A stretch of DNA of 64,000 nt from Owenia fusiformis (lineage: Eukaryota; Annelida; Polychaeta; Sabellida; Oweniidae): NCBI GenBank assembly GCA_903813345.2, contig CAIIXF020000424.1, positions 1 to 64,000 of the forward strand, in the 5' to 3' direction. Shown here one piece after another: positions 1 through 9,005 of the stretch. The first letter of the stretch is position 1; the number at the start of each line of letters is the position of its first letter. The position numbers and the translations under genes are program-made. The notes beneath the pieces were generated by a model, which made no database searches, was not told the DNA's origin, and worked only from the letters and a program-made list of their open reading frames with translations.

Positions 1-9
1 TCAAATTAC

Positions 10-465
10 CTGTGTAAATGTGAAGTCTTCTTCCACTTTCTCTGTCTTCTGAAGTGTAAATCCAACATCAACATCCTCTTCCACTTTTTCTGTCTTTGCT
101 ACTGTGAAGCCAAAATCAATGTCTTCTTCCACTTTCTGTGTTTGATCAAGTGTAATTCCAACATCAACATCTTCTTCCACTTTTTGTGTCTGCTGAAGTG
201 TGAATCCAACATCAACCTCCTCTTCCACTTTCTCTGGCTTCTGAAGTGTAAATCCAACATCGATATCTTCTTCCTCTACCTCTGTCTTCTGTACTGTGAA
301 ACCAAGATCAATATCTTCTTCAACATTTTGTGGTTGCTGTAGAGTAAATCCAACATTAACATCTTCTTCCACTTGCGTCTGTTGAAGTGTTATACCAACA
401 TCTACATCTTCCTCAACTTTCTGTTGTAGTGTGAAGCCAACATCAATGACATCTTCAGGAGCAGT
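10..465 (-). repeat. About ten copies of a 48-base (16-residue) acidic repeat
   Basis: Unit VEED(V/I)DVGFTLQ(K/Q)T(E/Q)K. The pattern alternates an acidic VEEDVDVG half with a polar FTLQ half. Copies are more diverged than the 47-residue repeat next to it. Confidence 0.88.
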
Positions 466-2649
466 GGCCACTTCTGGAGTCTCAGTTACATCAACTGTTT
501 CCTCTGTAGTTTGAACAAACTCCATAGTCACTGCCTCTGGAGATGGTTCCTTGGATACTTCAGAGATTGTCTCAGTTACTGTTGTAACTTTCTCAGTGGA
601 AGTTGTAAAGGTTGGTTGTCCAAGAATCTCGATTTGTTGAGACTCTGGCTGCCCAGTTATTTCAAAGGTCATTTCCTGACCCTCTGGAGCTTGAGGAGCC
701 TCACTGATTTCTTCAGTTGTGACTGTGACTTTCTCAGTGGTAGTGGTGAAGGTTGGCTGTCCAAGAATCTCAATCTGTTGCGACTCTGGCTGACCAGTTA
801 TTTCAAAGGTCATTTCCTGACCCTCTGGAGCTTGAGGAGCCTCACCAATTTCTTCAGTGGTGACTGTGACTTTCTCAGTGGTAGTGGTGAAAGTTGGCTG
901 TCCAAGAATCTCAATTTGTTGTGACTCTGGCTGACTAGTTATTTCAAAGGTCATTTCTTGACCCTCTGGAGCTTGAGGAGCCTCACCAATTTCTTCAGTG
1001 GTGACTGTGACTTTCTCAGTGGTAGTGGTAAAGGTTGGTTGGCCAAGAATCTCAATTTGTTGTGACTCTGGCTGACCAGTTATTTCAAATGTCATTTCTT
1101 GGCCCTCTGGAGCTTGTGGAGCCTCACCAATTTCTTCAGTGGTGACTGTGACTTTCTCAGTGGTAGTGGTAAAGGTTGGTTGGCCAAGAATCTCAATTTG
1201 TTGTGACTCTGGCTGACCAGTTATTTCAAATGTCATTTCTTGGCCCTCTGGAGCTTGTGGAGCCTCACTGATTTCTTCAGTTGTGACTGTGACTTTTTCA
1301 GTGGTAGTGGTGAAAGTTGGCTGTCCAAGAATCTCAATTTGTTGTGACTCTGGCTGATCAGCTATTTCAAAGGTCATTTCTTGGCCCTCTGGAGCTTGTG
1401 GAGCCTCAGCGATTTCTTCAGTTGTGACTGTGACTTTTTCAGTGGTAGTGGTGAAAGTTGGCTGTCCAAGAATCTCAATTTGTTGTGACTCTGGCTGACC
1501 AGTTATTTCAAAGGTCATTTCTTGACCCTCTGGAGCTTGAGGAGCCTCACCAATTTCTTCAGTGGTGACTGTGACTTTCTCAGTGGTAGTGGTAAAGGTT
1601 GGTTGGCCAAGAATCTCAATTTGTTGTGACTCTGGTTGACCAGTTATTTCAAAGGTCATTTCCTGACCCTCTGGAGCTTGTGGGGCCTCACCAATTTCTT
1701 CAGTGGTGACAGTGACTTTCTCAGTGGTAGTGGTGAAGGTTGGCTGTCCGAGAATCTCTATTTGTTGAGACTCTGGTTGACCAGTTATTTCAAAGGTCAT
1801 TTCTTGACCCTCTGGAGCTTGTGGAGCTTCAGCGATTTCTTCAGTTGTGACTGTGACTTTCTCTGTGGTAGTCGTGAAAGTTGGCTGTCCAAGAATTTCA
1901 ATTTGTTGAGACTCTGGCTGACCAGTTATTTCAAAGGTCATTTCTTGACCCTCTGGAGCTTGTGGAGCTTCAGCGATTTCTTCAGTTGTGACTGTGACTT
2001 TCTCTGTGGTAGTCGTGAAAGTTGGCTGTCCTAGGATCTCTATTTGTTGAGACTCTGGCTGACCAGTTATTTCAAAGGTCATTTCTTGACCCTCTGGAGC
2101 TTGTGGAGCTTCAGCGATTTCTTCAGTGGTGACTGTGACTTTCTCTGTGGTAGTTGTGAAAGTTGGCTGTCCAAGAATCTCTATTTGTTGAGACTCTGGC
2201 TGACCAGTTATTTCAAAGGTCATTTCCTGACCCTCTGGGGCTTGTGGGGCTTCACCAATCTGTTCAGTAGTTACAGTAACCTTTTCAGTTGTAGTTGTGA
2301 AGGTTGGTTTTTCAGATACATCAAGTGTGATACCTTCTGGAGCTCCAATCACTTCAAAGGTCATCTCCTCTCCAGTTGGTGTCTCACCAACTTGCATTGT
2401 AATAGACTCGGTAATTGTTGTAACCTGCTCACTCTCTGTCTTGAAAGTTGGTTGTTCTACATCAACTACAGACTCTTTGGGTTCAACTACCTCCATAGTG
2501 ACCTCCACAGATTCAGGAGCATCGGGGGCTAGTGTGATCTCCTCTGTAGTCACCTCAGTTACCTCTTGGGGAGCAACTTCTAATGTCTCAGTGGTGGTAA
2601 TTGTGATTTCTTGTTTCTCATGTTTGATGATTTCTACCTCCTTTCTAGC
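10..2649 (-). CDS. Exon 48: end of IQ motif and two families of spring repeats
   Basis: Phase 0 in (acceptor ATACAG). It starts ARKEVEIIKHEKQEITITTT, completing the IQ motif, then has an irregular Thr/Val/Glu lead, twelve 47-residue repeats (EAPQAPEGQEMTFEITGQPE, SQQIEILGQP, TFTTTTEKVTVTTEEI) and about ten 16-residue repeats (VEEDVDVGFTLQKTEK type). At the low end the frame reads CAG then GTAATT and three codons on a TGA at 1-3. I take CAG|GTAATT as a splice donor, so the exon ends at 10; the alternative is a real C-terminus QVI-stop. Beta-prone alternating Thr/Val and strong acidity suggest a spring-like segment. Confidence 0.88.
590..2270 (-). repeat. Twelve tandem copies of a 141-base (47-residue) repeat
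   Basis: Period is exactly 141 bases, with few substitutions between copies. Variation is concentrated at the residue before EAPQ (Ala, Gly or Ser) and in ITGQ (ADQ, TSQ). The uniformity indicates recent expansion or homogenisation. Confidence 0.92.
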
Positions 2650-2779
2650 CTGTATAATGATGGATAAAATATTTAACATATAATAAATTTTCAGAAAATA
2701 TTATCAAATTCAATCATGTATTCAAGTAGATAATGTCAAGTAATAAAGTTTGGAAATAAATGCAATGGAGGTACCGTAC

Positions 2780-2889
2780 CTGCATGCCTCTAAATGCTGC
2801 CTGAATCTTAGTGGCTGCAGCATCTTGTACAGGGAGCTCTGGTTCAATGGGAGCTTCTTCCTCCTTCTTGGAGCTAATGGTACTTGTGT
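2780..2889 (-). CDS. Exon 47: acidic linker and first part of an IQ motif
   Basis: TSTISSKKEEEAPIEPELPV, then QDAAATKIQAAFRGMQ, ending in phase 0 (donor GTACGG). The IQ core IQAAFRGMQ is completed by ARK in exon 48, giving the full IQxxxRGxxxR calmodulin/light-chain-binding consensus across an intron. An alternative acceptor at 2902 would add four codons. IQ motifs are typical of myosins and obscurin, not of titin springs. Confidence 0.8.
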
Positions 2890-3256
2890 CTGAGAAATAT
2901 TCTATAAACAACATCATGTATCATATCATAAACTTTAATAATACCAGTAGAACTGGTTTCCCATTTTATCAAGGCTAACAATCCTTGTATCGAAAATAAT
3001 AGCTTAAAATGCTGGGAAATAGAACTATTACTGTGATGAGACTTGCTGTGTTAGCTATTATACATTTTTCTATTTAACCTGAAACTATTCAATTTATGCA
3101 CTTCAAACGTAAAAAGCTCAATGATATTATCCTTCATTGGATAAGGACTTGTTTTGTGGCTAATTTTTCAGAAACATGCATTTTAGATGAGCGCTCTTAT
3201 CCTTAGACTCTAATTAATGAGATCTTATAAACTGTCAAGAGTTAGATGTTACTTAC

Positions 3257-3570
3257 CTTCCACAGTAAGCATAGCAGAGACTTCCTGGAAGCCTACAGAG
3301 TTGACTGCTTTGACAGTATACTCTCCAGCATCTTCTGGGAAGCACTCTGGTAGGATGAGAGAGTGTGTGCCATCTGGGCCTTGTTCCACCTGGTATATGT
3401 CACCATCGGCATCTACTGGGGCACCAAGGAAATAGAAAGTCACAGAGGGTTCAGGTGTTCCTTCAACAGTGCAGTCAAATCTTGCTGCCTCACCCTCTTT
3501 CACGTGGACATCACTTATTTGGACCACAAACCTTGGCTCTTCTTCTGGTTTTGTGTCTGTTTCGTATTTA
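3257..3570 (-). CDS. Exon 46: linker and complete Ig domain
   Basis: After an acidic linker (KYETDTKPEEEPR), an Ig: FVVQISDVHVKEGEAARFDC, TVEGTPEPSVTFYFLGAPVD, then CFPEDAGEYTVKAVNSVGFQ. The core Trp is replaced by Phe (VTFYF) and the second Cys by Val, so this is a less canonical I-set. Phase 2 in, phase 1 out, donor GTAAGT. Confidence 0.87.
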
Positions 3571-3809
3571 CTGTAAAATAATTGTCATTTGTGATTTCAA
3601 TAAGAATGATAAACTTTTCTCATATACAGCTATGAGTACTTCTGATTCTCACAATTATATATAATTTGATTCATGCAGGCACATGCATACATGAAATATG
3701 AAGCACTATCTAAAACAACCACAAGCAGCTATCAAAGAAATACATGTACCATGTCAAAACAATATGGTCAATATTATCATTTCAACACCAAAACCCCTGA
3801 TATTCTTAC

Positions 3810-3890
3810 CTAGACTTTAATGGGGATGGTTTTAGCGTGGATCTAAAATCCTTCTGCTCCACATCATACTGAACACCAACCTTAGTTTTC
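3810..3890 (-). CDS. Exon 45: mini-exon with DFRSTL (DFRxxL-type) motif
   Basis: An 81-base phase 2-2 exon reading KTKVGVQYDVEQKDFRSTLK, then PSPLK. DFRSTL fits the DFRxxL actin-binding motif known from smooth-muscle myosin light chain kinase. Exons 43 and 44 carry degenerate forms (DFTSQL). Being phase 2-2, exons 44 and 45 can each be skipped in frame. Donor GTAAGA, acceptor GTTTAG. Confidence 0.8.
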
Positions 3891-4514
3891 CTAAACACAT
3901 CATTCACATGCAGTTAGCTAACAATGGGGGAAGGGAGGGGGACAAAGTTGTGAAATAATTCTACACATTTCTCATTGTATAAATCTAAAGAGTAAGTGTA
4001 TCTCTGAAAGGTCAAAATGTTGGCAATTGTGGAAAAATTAAGTTGAATTTTGATATGCCCTGCCCATAAGTTGAGTTTCGCTTTCCCCGATACGCTGGAA
4101 TTCCTCATTCCAAAAGCCAAAATTATCAGCATATACATTATCTAACCTTTCCTGGGACTTTAAGACATAACATTGACAAAGGTGTAGACTATTAATGACA
4201 TAATTTATACAATAAAAAATGCGGAAAACAAACATTCTGTTAATATCACTGAAATGTTATAACTTATCTAATTTGTATATTAGCAGGCGCAGGTGTTACT
4301 AAATATAAAATATACATTCAGCATGCTTAGTTTTGTTCAATCATTCATGATGTATTCACAGCGAACTCCCAAAGAGTGCTTGACCTAAACATTGTTTTAG
4401 AGCTCAATTACAGGCTGATATGGCAAATCATTTTTAAGAGCTCATATGTGTTTGAGCTCACGAGCTAAAATTACCAGTTTAACAGAAGTGATGTTTAAAT
4501 GCTCAAATACTTAC
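3891..4514 (-). other. Intron between exons 44 and 45, partly duplicated
   Basis: The ~60 bases flanking exon 45 upstream (3891-3945) resemble those flanking exon 44 upstream (4584-4640). The rest is AT-rich with nothing further seen. Confidence 0.6.
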
Positions 4515-4583
4515 CTGGGTGTTTTTAGTTGAGATGTAAAATCATGCTGTTTAACATCATATTGAACACCAACTTTGGTTTTC
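4515..4583 (-). CDS. Exon 44: mini-exon, duplicated KTKVGVQYDV/DFTSQLK unit
   Basis: A 69-base phase 2-2 exon reading KTKVGVQYDVKQHDFTSQLK, then TP. It is paralogous to exon 45 (about the same first ten codons and the same DFxSxLK core). The adjacent intron upstream also matches that of exon 45 (CACATGCA...GTTAGC, then CACAATGGAGGGGG-like), so exon and flank were duplicated together. Donor GTAAGT. Confidence 0.8.
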
Positions 4584-4971
4584 CTAAACATACCATGCAC
4601 ATGCATATATTAGTTAGCACTAGCACACAATGGAGGGGGTAGTTATAAGTGTGTTTAGGGGTAACGAACATTCTGTACTTAAAGACAATATACAAAGGCA
4701 TGTTGTTATCTCTGTACATTGAGTTACACTACTTTTTTATTAAATCTGGTTTTATAGGGGCATGGCCTTAGTTGTTTGGTAAAAGGCAATTATTTCTTAG
4801 ATAGTACCAATGTTATACAGTACTGCAGGTAAACACACTCTATACAGTGTTGGAAAATAAATATATTATCATAATAAATGAATTAAACTAAGGAATGTTG
4901 GATTACATTCTCAGTAAATGGGGTTGGAAATACAATGTTAGACAGAGATTCAATTTAAAATGAATACTTAC

Positions 4972-5020
4972 ACTTCAGTCTTCAACTGTGAAGTGAAATC
5001 AGTGATTTCTTTAATGGTTT
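4972..5020 (-). CDS. Exon 43: mini-exon with DFTSQLK motif
   Basis: A 49-base exon reading TIKEITDFTSQLKTE (phase 1 in, phase 2 out, donor GTAAGT). It is the first of three mini-exons carrying a D-F-x-S-x-L-K core. Together with exons 44 and 45 it forms a short tandem of actin-binding-like motifs. Confidence 0.72.
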
Positions 5021-5266
5021 CTGAAATTGAAATGAGAATACACATCAAATAATTGTGGAATAAATTATGGTGTATTGTACTGTTGTGATATTCTACAGTC
5101 ATCTACAGTACACTTCCATAGCATGAACATATTTAGAACTCATATTGATAAATAAAAAAAAATAAAAAGAATAAATACTACTGGTGATAATTTTCTATTC
5201 ATCAATTCTTCATGATGCAAATAAGCTGGATAAAATAGCCCCAACTAACTATAAAAAGAAGCTTAC

Positions 5267-5462
5267 TGTTGACAATGAGAGAGACTGAGACGCTTGCATC
5301 TCCGCCATCATTTCTCACAACAATCTTGTAGTTTCCGGCATCTTCCACCTTAACACCATTGATGGTGAGTGTGACAGTGTATGTATTCTCTTCCTCACGC
5401 TCTACAGAGATCTCAAAGTGGTCATCACTCTTTATCTCAGTATCATTCACATACCAGGAAAT
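5267..5462 (-). CDS. Exon 42: second half of an Ig domain
   Basis: Phase 0 in: ISWYVNDTEIKSDDHFEISV, EREEENTYTVTLTINGVKVE, DAGNYKIVVRNDGGDASVSV, SLIVN; phase 1 out (GTAAGC). Core Trp is present, second Cys replaced (YKIVVRN). Completes the exon 41 Ig. Confidence 0.87.
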
Positions 5463-5833
5463 CTGCAATCAAAGCATCATATATGTATGTACTGTTATTG
5501 TAGCTTATATGTTGCCTTAGTAGCATAAAGCCACAGTAGCACTACCTCAAAGTTGTACATATGTCATTTAGGTCAAATGTGAAAATGGTAATAATATTTT
5601 GTATATAAGGTCATGAGAGTTATAGTCCTATTAGACCATGTAAAATAAGATTTGGATATGATTAGACCTACAAACTACACGTACCTAGTAGCATCACATA
5701 TTAAGGTGCAGACTTAGAAACGTCACTTTAATAATACATGAATGTATTCTCAGTGTTGACATGTTGCTTACAAACATCACCCTTCATTAAACATTTGTAT
5801 GTTATGAATGGCTATGTAATAAATCTATATTAC

Positions 5834-5946
5834 CTCTGGTTCTGGTTGTGCCACAAATGTACACTCAAATACAACAGTCTCGCCTTCTTCAGCAGTCTTG
5901 TACTTTGGTGTTTTCACAAATGATGGGCCAACGACCTCTTCTTCTT
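5834..5946 (-). CDS. Exon 41: first half of an Ig domain
   Basis: EEEVVGPSFVKTPKYKTAEE, GETVVFECTFVAQPEPE, cut in phase 0 after the PEPE turn (donor GTAATA). Acceptor ATTATAG. Completed by exon 42. Confidence 0.85.
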
Positions 5947-6421
5947 CTATAATGAAAACATTCAAGAACTTATTAATAAAATGTGTAGATTATCCTTAAA
6001 TAGAAACATTGCACATTTGTCAAAATTATATTTGTGATTATCAATATTATTTTCCAAACCTCAAGGATAATTTATTTAAAGTAGATTAATTATAAAAAAA
6101 TGTTGCTGCATGTATATCTTGTACTCGTATGTATATTGTACAAACAGGTTTCAGTATTTAGTGGTTTCAAAGAGATTGACATAACAGGGAAATGGAGAAC
6201 CCTTCCATGCAAATATAATCTGATAGCAATTTCTTCAGCTTTTAGTCATGATTAACAACATGGCCAAATTAAGTTTTAGACAAGAAATAAGAAAGATTCA
6301 TGCATTTTGAGTTCAAGTCACATTCCAAACAATTCTAAGAAAAATAAGCTTGAGCAAAAACCCAAAATTCAAAAGTAGATTGAATACACACAAAAGCAAG
6401 CTATGCATATTAATGACATAC

Positions 6422-6970
6422 CTTCCACAACAAGGGATGCTGAGCATGAGGTTGTTCCTGCATCATTTTCAGCCATTGCAATATAAGTACCTGCATCCTC
6501 TGGGAATACCTCCTTGATCTCAAGTGTACATACATTATTCTCAGTATACTCCATGACAAAATCTGCTGATGGTTGCACTGCATCCTCTTCTCTAAACCAA
6601 ACTATACTAGGTCTTGGGTCTCCTTCAACAACACATTCAAACTTGGCTTGGTCGCCATCTTTGATTATCAGAGGTTCAAGATATTTAGTAAACACAGGTG
6701 CCGATGCATTGTTATTCTCAATAACCATTTTAGTTTCACTTTTTTCAGAGGTTGTTGACATCGTCTTAGTTGTGGTTGATATTGTTGTTTCAGTTGTTTT
6801 ACGTTTACTCAGAGGTTCTTCAACTACTGTGCTAGCGTCCGAGTCTTCCGAGTCATCCACACTTGTTGAACTTGTAGTGCTGGTAGTGGTTGAGGATGTT
6901 GTTGAGAATGTACTACTACTATGGCTCTCCCCATTCTCAGTTATAGACATGCCATTCAGCTGATCCGTCA
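6422..6970 (-). CDS. Exon 40: Ser/Thr-rich acidic linker and Ig domain
   Basis: The first part is a Ser/Thr low-complexity tract (STFSTTSSTTTSTTSSTSVD, DSEDSDASTVVEE), with DDSEDSD as a likely CK2-type site, then another Thr/Ser run (TTETTISTTTKTMSTTSEKS). The Ig follows: APVFTKYLEPLIIKDGDQAK, FECVVEGDPRPSIVWFREED, FPEDAGTYIAMAENDAGTTS. The second Cys is replaced (YIAMA). Phase 1 to phase 1, donor GTATGT. Confidence 0.88.
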
Positions 6971-7573
6971 CTGTAAGATGGAGCGGATATAGCAACTAGA
7001 GGCATGCACATGCTTACAATAATAAGGTTGCAACTATGGTACTCAAAGATGTGATTTCAGTCAGAAACTGGACTGTATTGTTACCGAGTGAAAAAGTACT
7101 GTAAAATGATATTTATATCTAAATAATCTATAACCTTAAATATTCATTTTTACAGGACTTTGTACCAATAACATTTCTCAAGAAAATGAAAATGGCCTTG
7201 TTTCATAAAATGGACATGTCCAAAGATATATTCAAGATAGTATACTTGCACTGATTCAGTGATAAGGGTCTTAAAAATTCTATTTTTCAATCATAATATG
7301 CTTTGAACCAAAACATTCACATTTTTAGTCCGCCAAATCTGGTTTTGAAAGAGACCATACACTGAATCAGAATGATAATACAGAATTTAGGGTGCATGCA
7401 ACTGAAGACAAGGGTCAAACTACTAAACACCATGCAATGGAAGTGAAGTTTGAAAACTCTCGCTGAAATAATACAAGCAAAAACTGTGACAACTTCAACA
7501 AGCTATGAAGTGTAAATAGCAAATTGTTCTGAAGTATAAGGAAAATTTGTAAGATGGTAGATCTTTTCCTTAC

Positions 7574-7704
7574 CTCTACTCTCAATAACAAATTCTTGTT
7601 CTGTCGATTCTGTGGTAAAGGTTATGTCCTCTGGTTTTGTAAGAGTCAGGGAGATCTCAGTAGATTCTGCAACCTGTTCCTTTGTTAACATGATTTCCAT
7701 CTCA
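7574..7704 (-). CDS. Exon 39: acidic Thr/Glu linker
   Basis: EMEIMLTKEQVAESTEISLT, LTKPEDITFTTESTEQEFVI, ESR. Phase 2 in, phase 1 out (GTAAGG). Composition matches the flanking spring repeats (LTKEQVAE recalls the LTEEQ cores of exon 37). A short disordered linker between the exon 37 spring and the Ser/Thr-rich exon 40. Confidence 0.75.
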
Positions 7705-7956
7705 CTGCAATGAAAACACATGTGTCTCACTTTATCATCTGAACCAATGAGATAAAATATTAGACACCAAGTTTCTCAATCTTTAAAATCTGACACATAT
7801 GTTGACAATTAAAGGATAATGAGTTGTATACTATTTATTCTGCCATGTGCATTTGGTCTTTAGTTGTGTAAGACTAGTGGTTTGATTGAAATTGATAATT
7901 TGACAAATAAATAATTTTATAAGTTGATGGTGATTACATGATAAAGGATGTTTTAC

Positions 7957-7990
7957 CTTGTCTGGTCTCTAGCAGGTGATGCATCTTTTC
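7957..7990 (-). CDS. Exon 38: 34-base micro-exon
   Basis: Encodes KDASPARDQT with split codons on both sides (phase 1 in, phase 2 out); acceptor TTGTAG, donor GTAAAA. Because phases differ, it can be skipped only together with exon 39. The SPAR piece is a possible proline-directed phosphosite. Placement rests on phase agreement with exons 37 and 39. Confidence 0.62.
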
Positions 7991-9005
7991 CTACAACACA
8001 ACAATTGAACACATTTATCATTGGAATATGACATGCAAAATCAACATCAACACCTAAAATAAAGAACATTGCTTCATGTATAGAGAGGAGAAAGAGGTTG
8101 TCAGATAGTAAGAAATTTGGAGAAAGATTGAGAATGGAGGACAGTGTACCCAAGGTACACATAGGCATATAGGTTGAATATGTTAACTAATGCAGCATGA
8201 ACAAGTTAGTAAGACATGACAATGTGTAGGTTAGGTGTAAAGAAGGTATGGGAAATGAGAGTAAGATATAACATGGACAAAGGTGTTAGGTGTAAACTGG
8301 GTATATGGGGAGTCTAGTTGAGAACTAATAAATCCTTTAAATTAAAGCTAAAGTATAACTGATAAACTGTGTTTACTATTCCTGCGTGTTTAACTCTAAC
8401 ATTCCATCATTCGAACTGCTCCGGTGCAATGCTTCATCAAATCCTAGTGCCAAAATAATAATAAGTATAATGATGCTTTAATATAAAAACAGGCAATGAT
8501 ATAACAACTAATAAGTTAGTTAATCCAGTTTTAAAGATGATGTTGCATAAAGTCATGCCATAGATGTATATCTGTTGAGTAAGTATGTACCAGCAACACA
8601 TGCCTATATATGGTGTTTGAAATTGACGCTGTCAATTTTTCTGTTTATCAAAGCTGCTTTTGACAATGAACATGAAACTATATTTTAGAAACCATGCAGT
8701 TTCAAGTTTGAACTATGCCCAACCTTTTTTTAATTAATGTTTATTTCATGCTCAACCTAACGTAGTATAAGTAATAATCATGCATTTACGTGTTTATCCA
8801 ACAGTGCATGTTAATTTGCTGCGAGCATTGTGTGCCTTTGTTAAAACCTCGTTGCCTCATGCTTGTGTCCTCCTATAATGCTCTCAAAATAAATAATTTA
8901 GATATTTACCATAATACTAACTTATATTACTCAAACCACAATTTGCTTATTTTAGTGTCTAATTGCATCTAATAATATGAGATGCATCATTGAAGCAGTT
9001 TGTAC
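7991..9005 (-). other. Intron between exons 37 and 38
   Basis: About 1 kb. The part 8040-8330 is purine-rich on the plus strand with loosely repeated AGGTGTAA and ATGGACAAAGG phrases; no exon with acceptable splice sites was found. Confidence 0.55.

Noticed and set aside
590-2270. Regularly spaced direct repeats resembling a CRISPR array
   Set aside because: Repeats are coding, contiguous at protein level and have no unique spacers; the genome is animal.
511-2683. Plus-strand open frames opposite the 47-residue repeats
   Set aside because: Mirror frames of exon 48, carrying its 141-base period; no independent coding signal.
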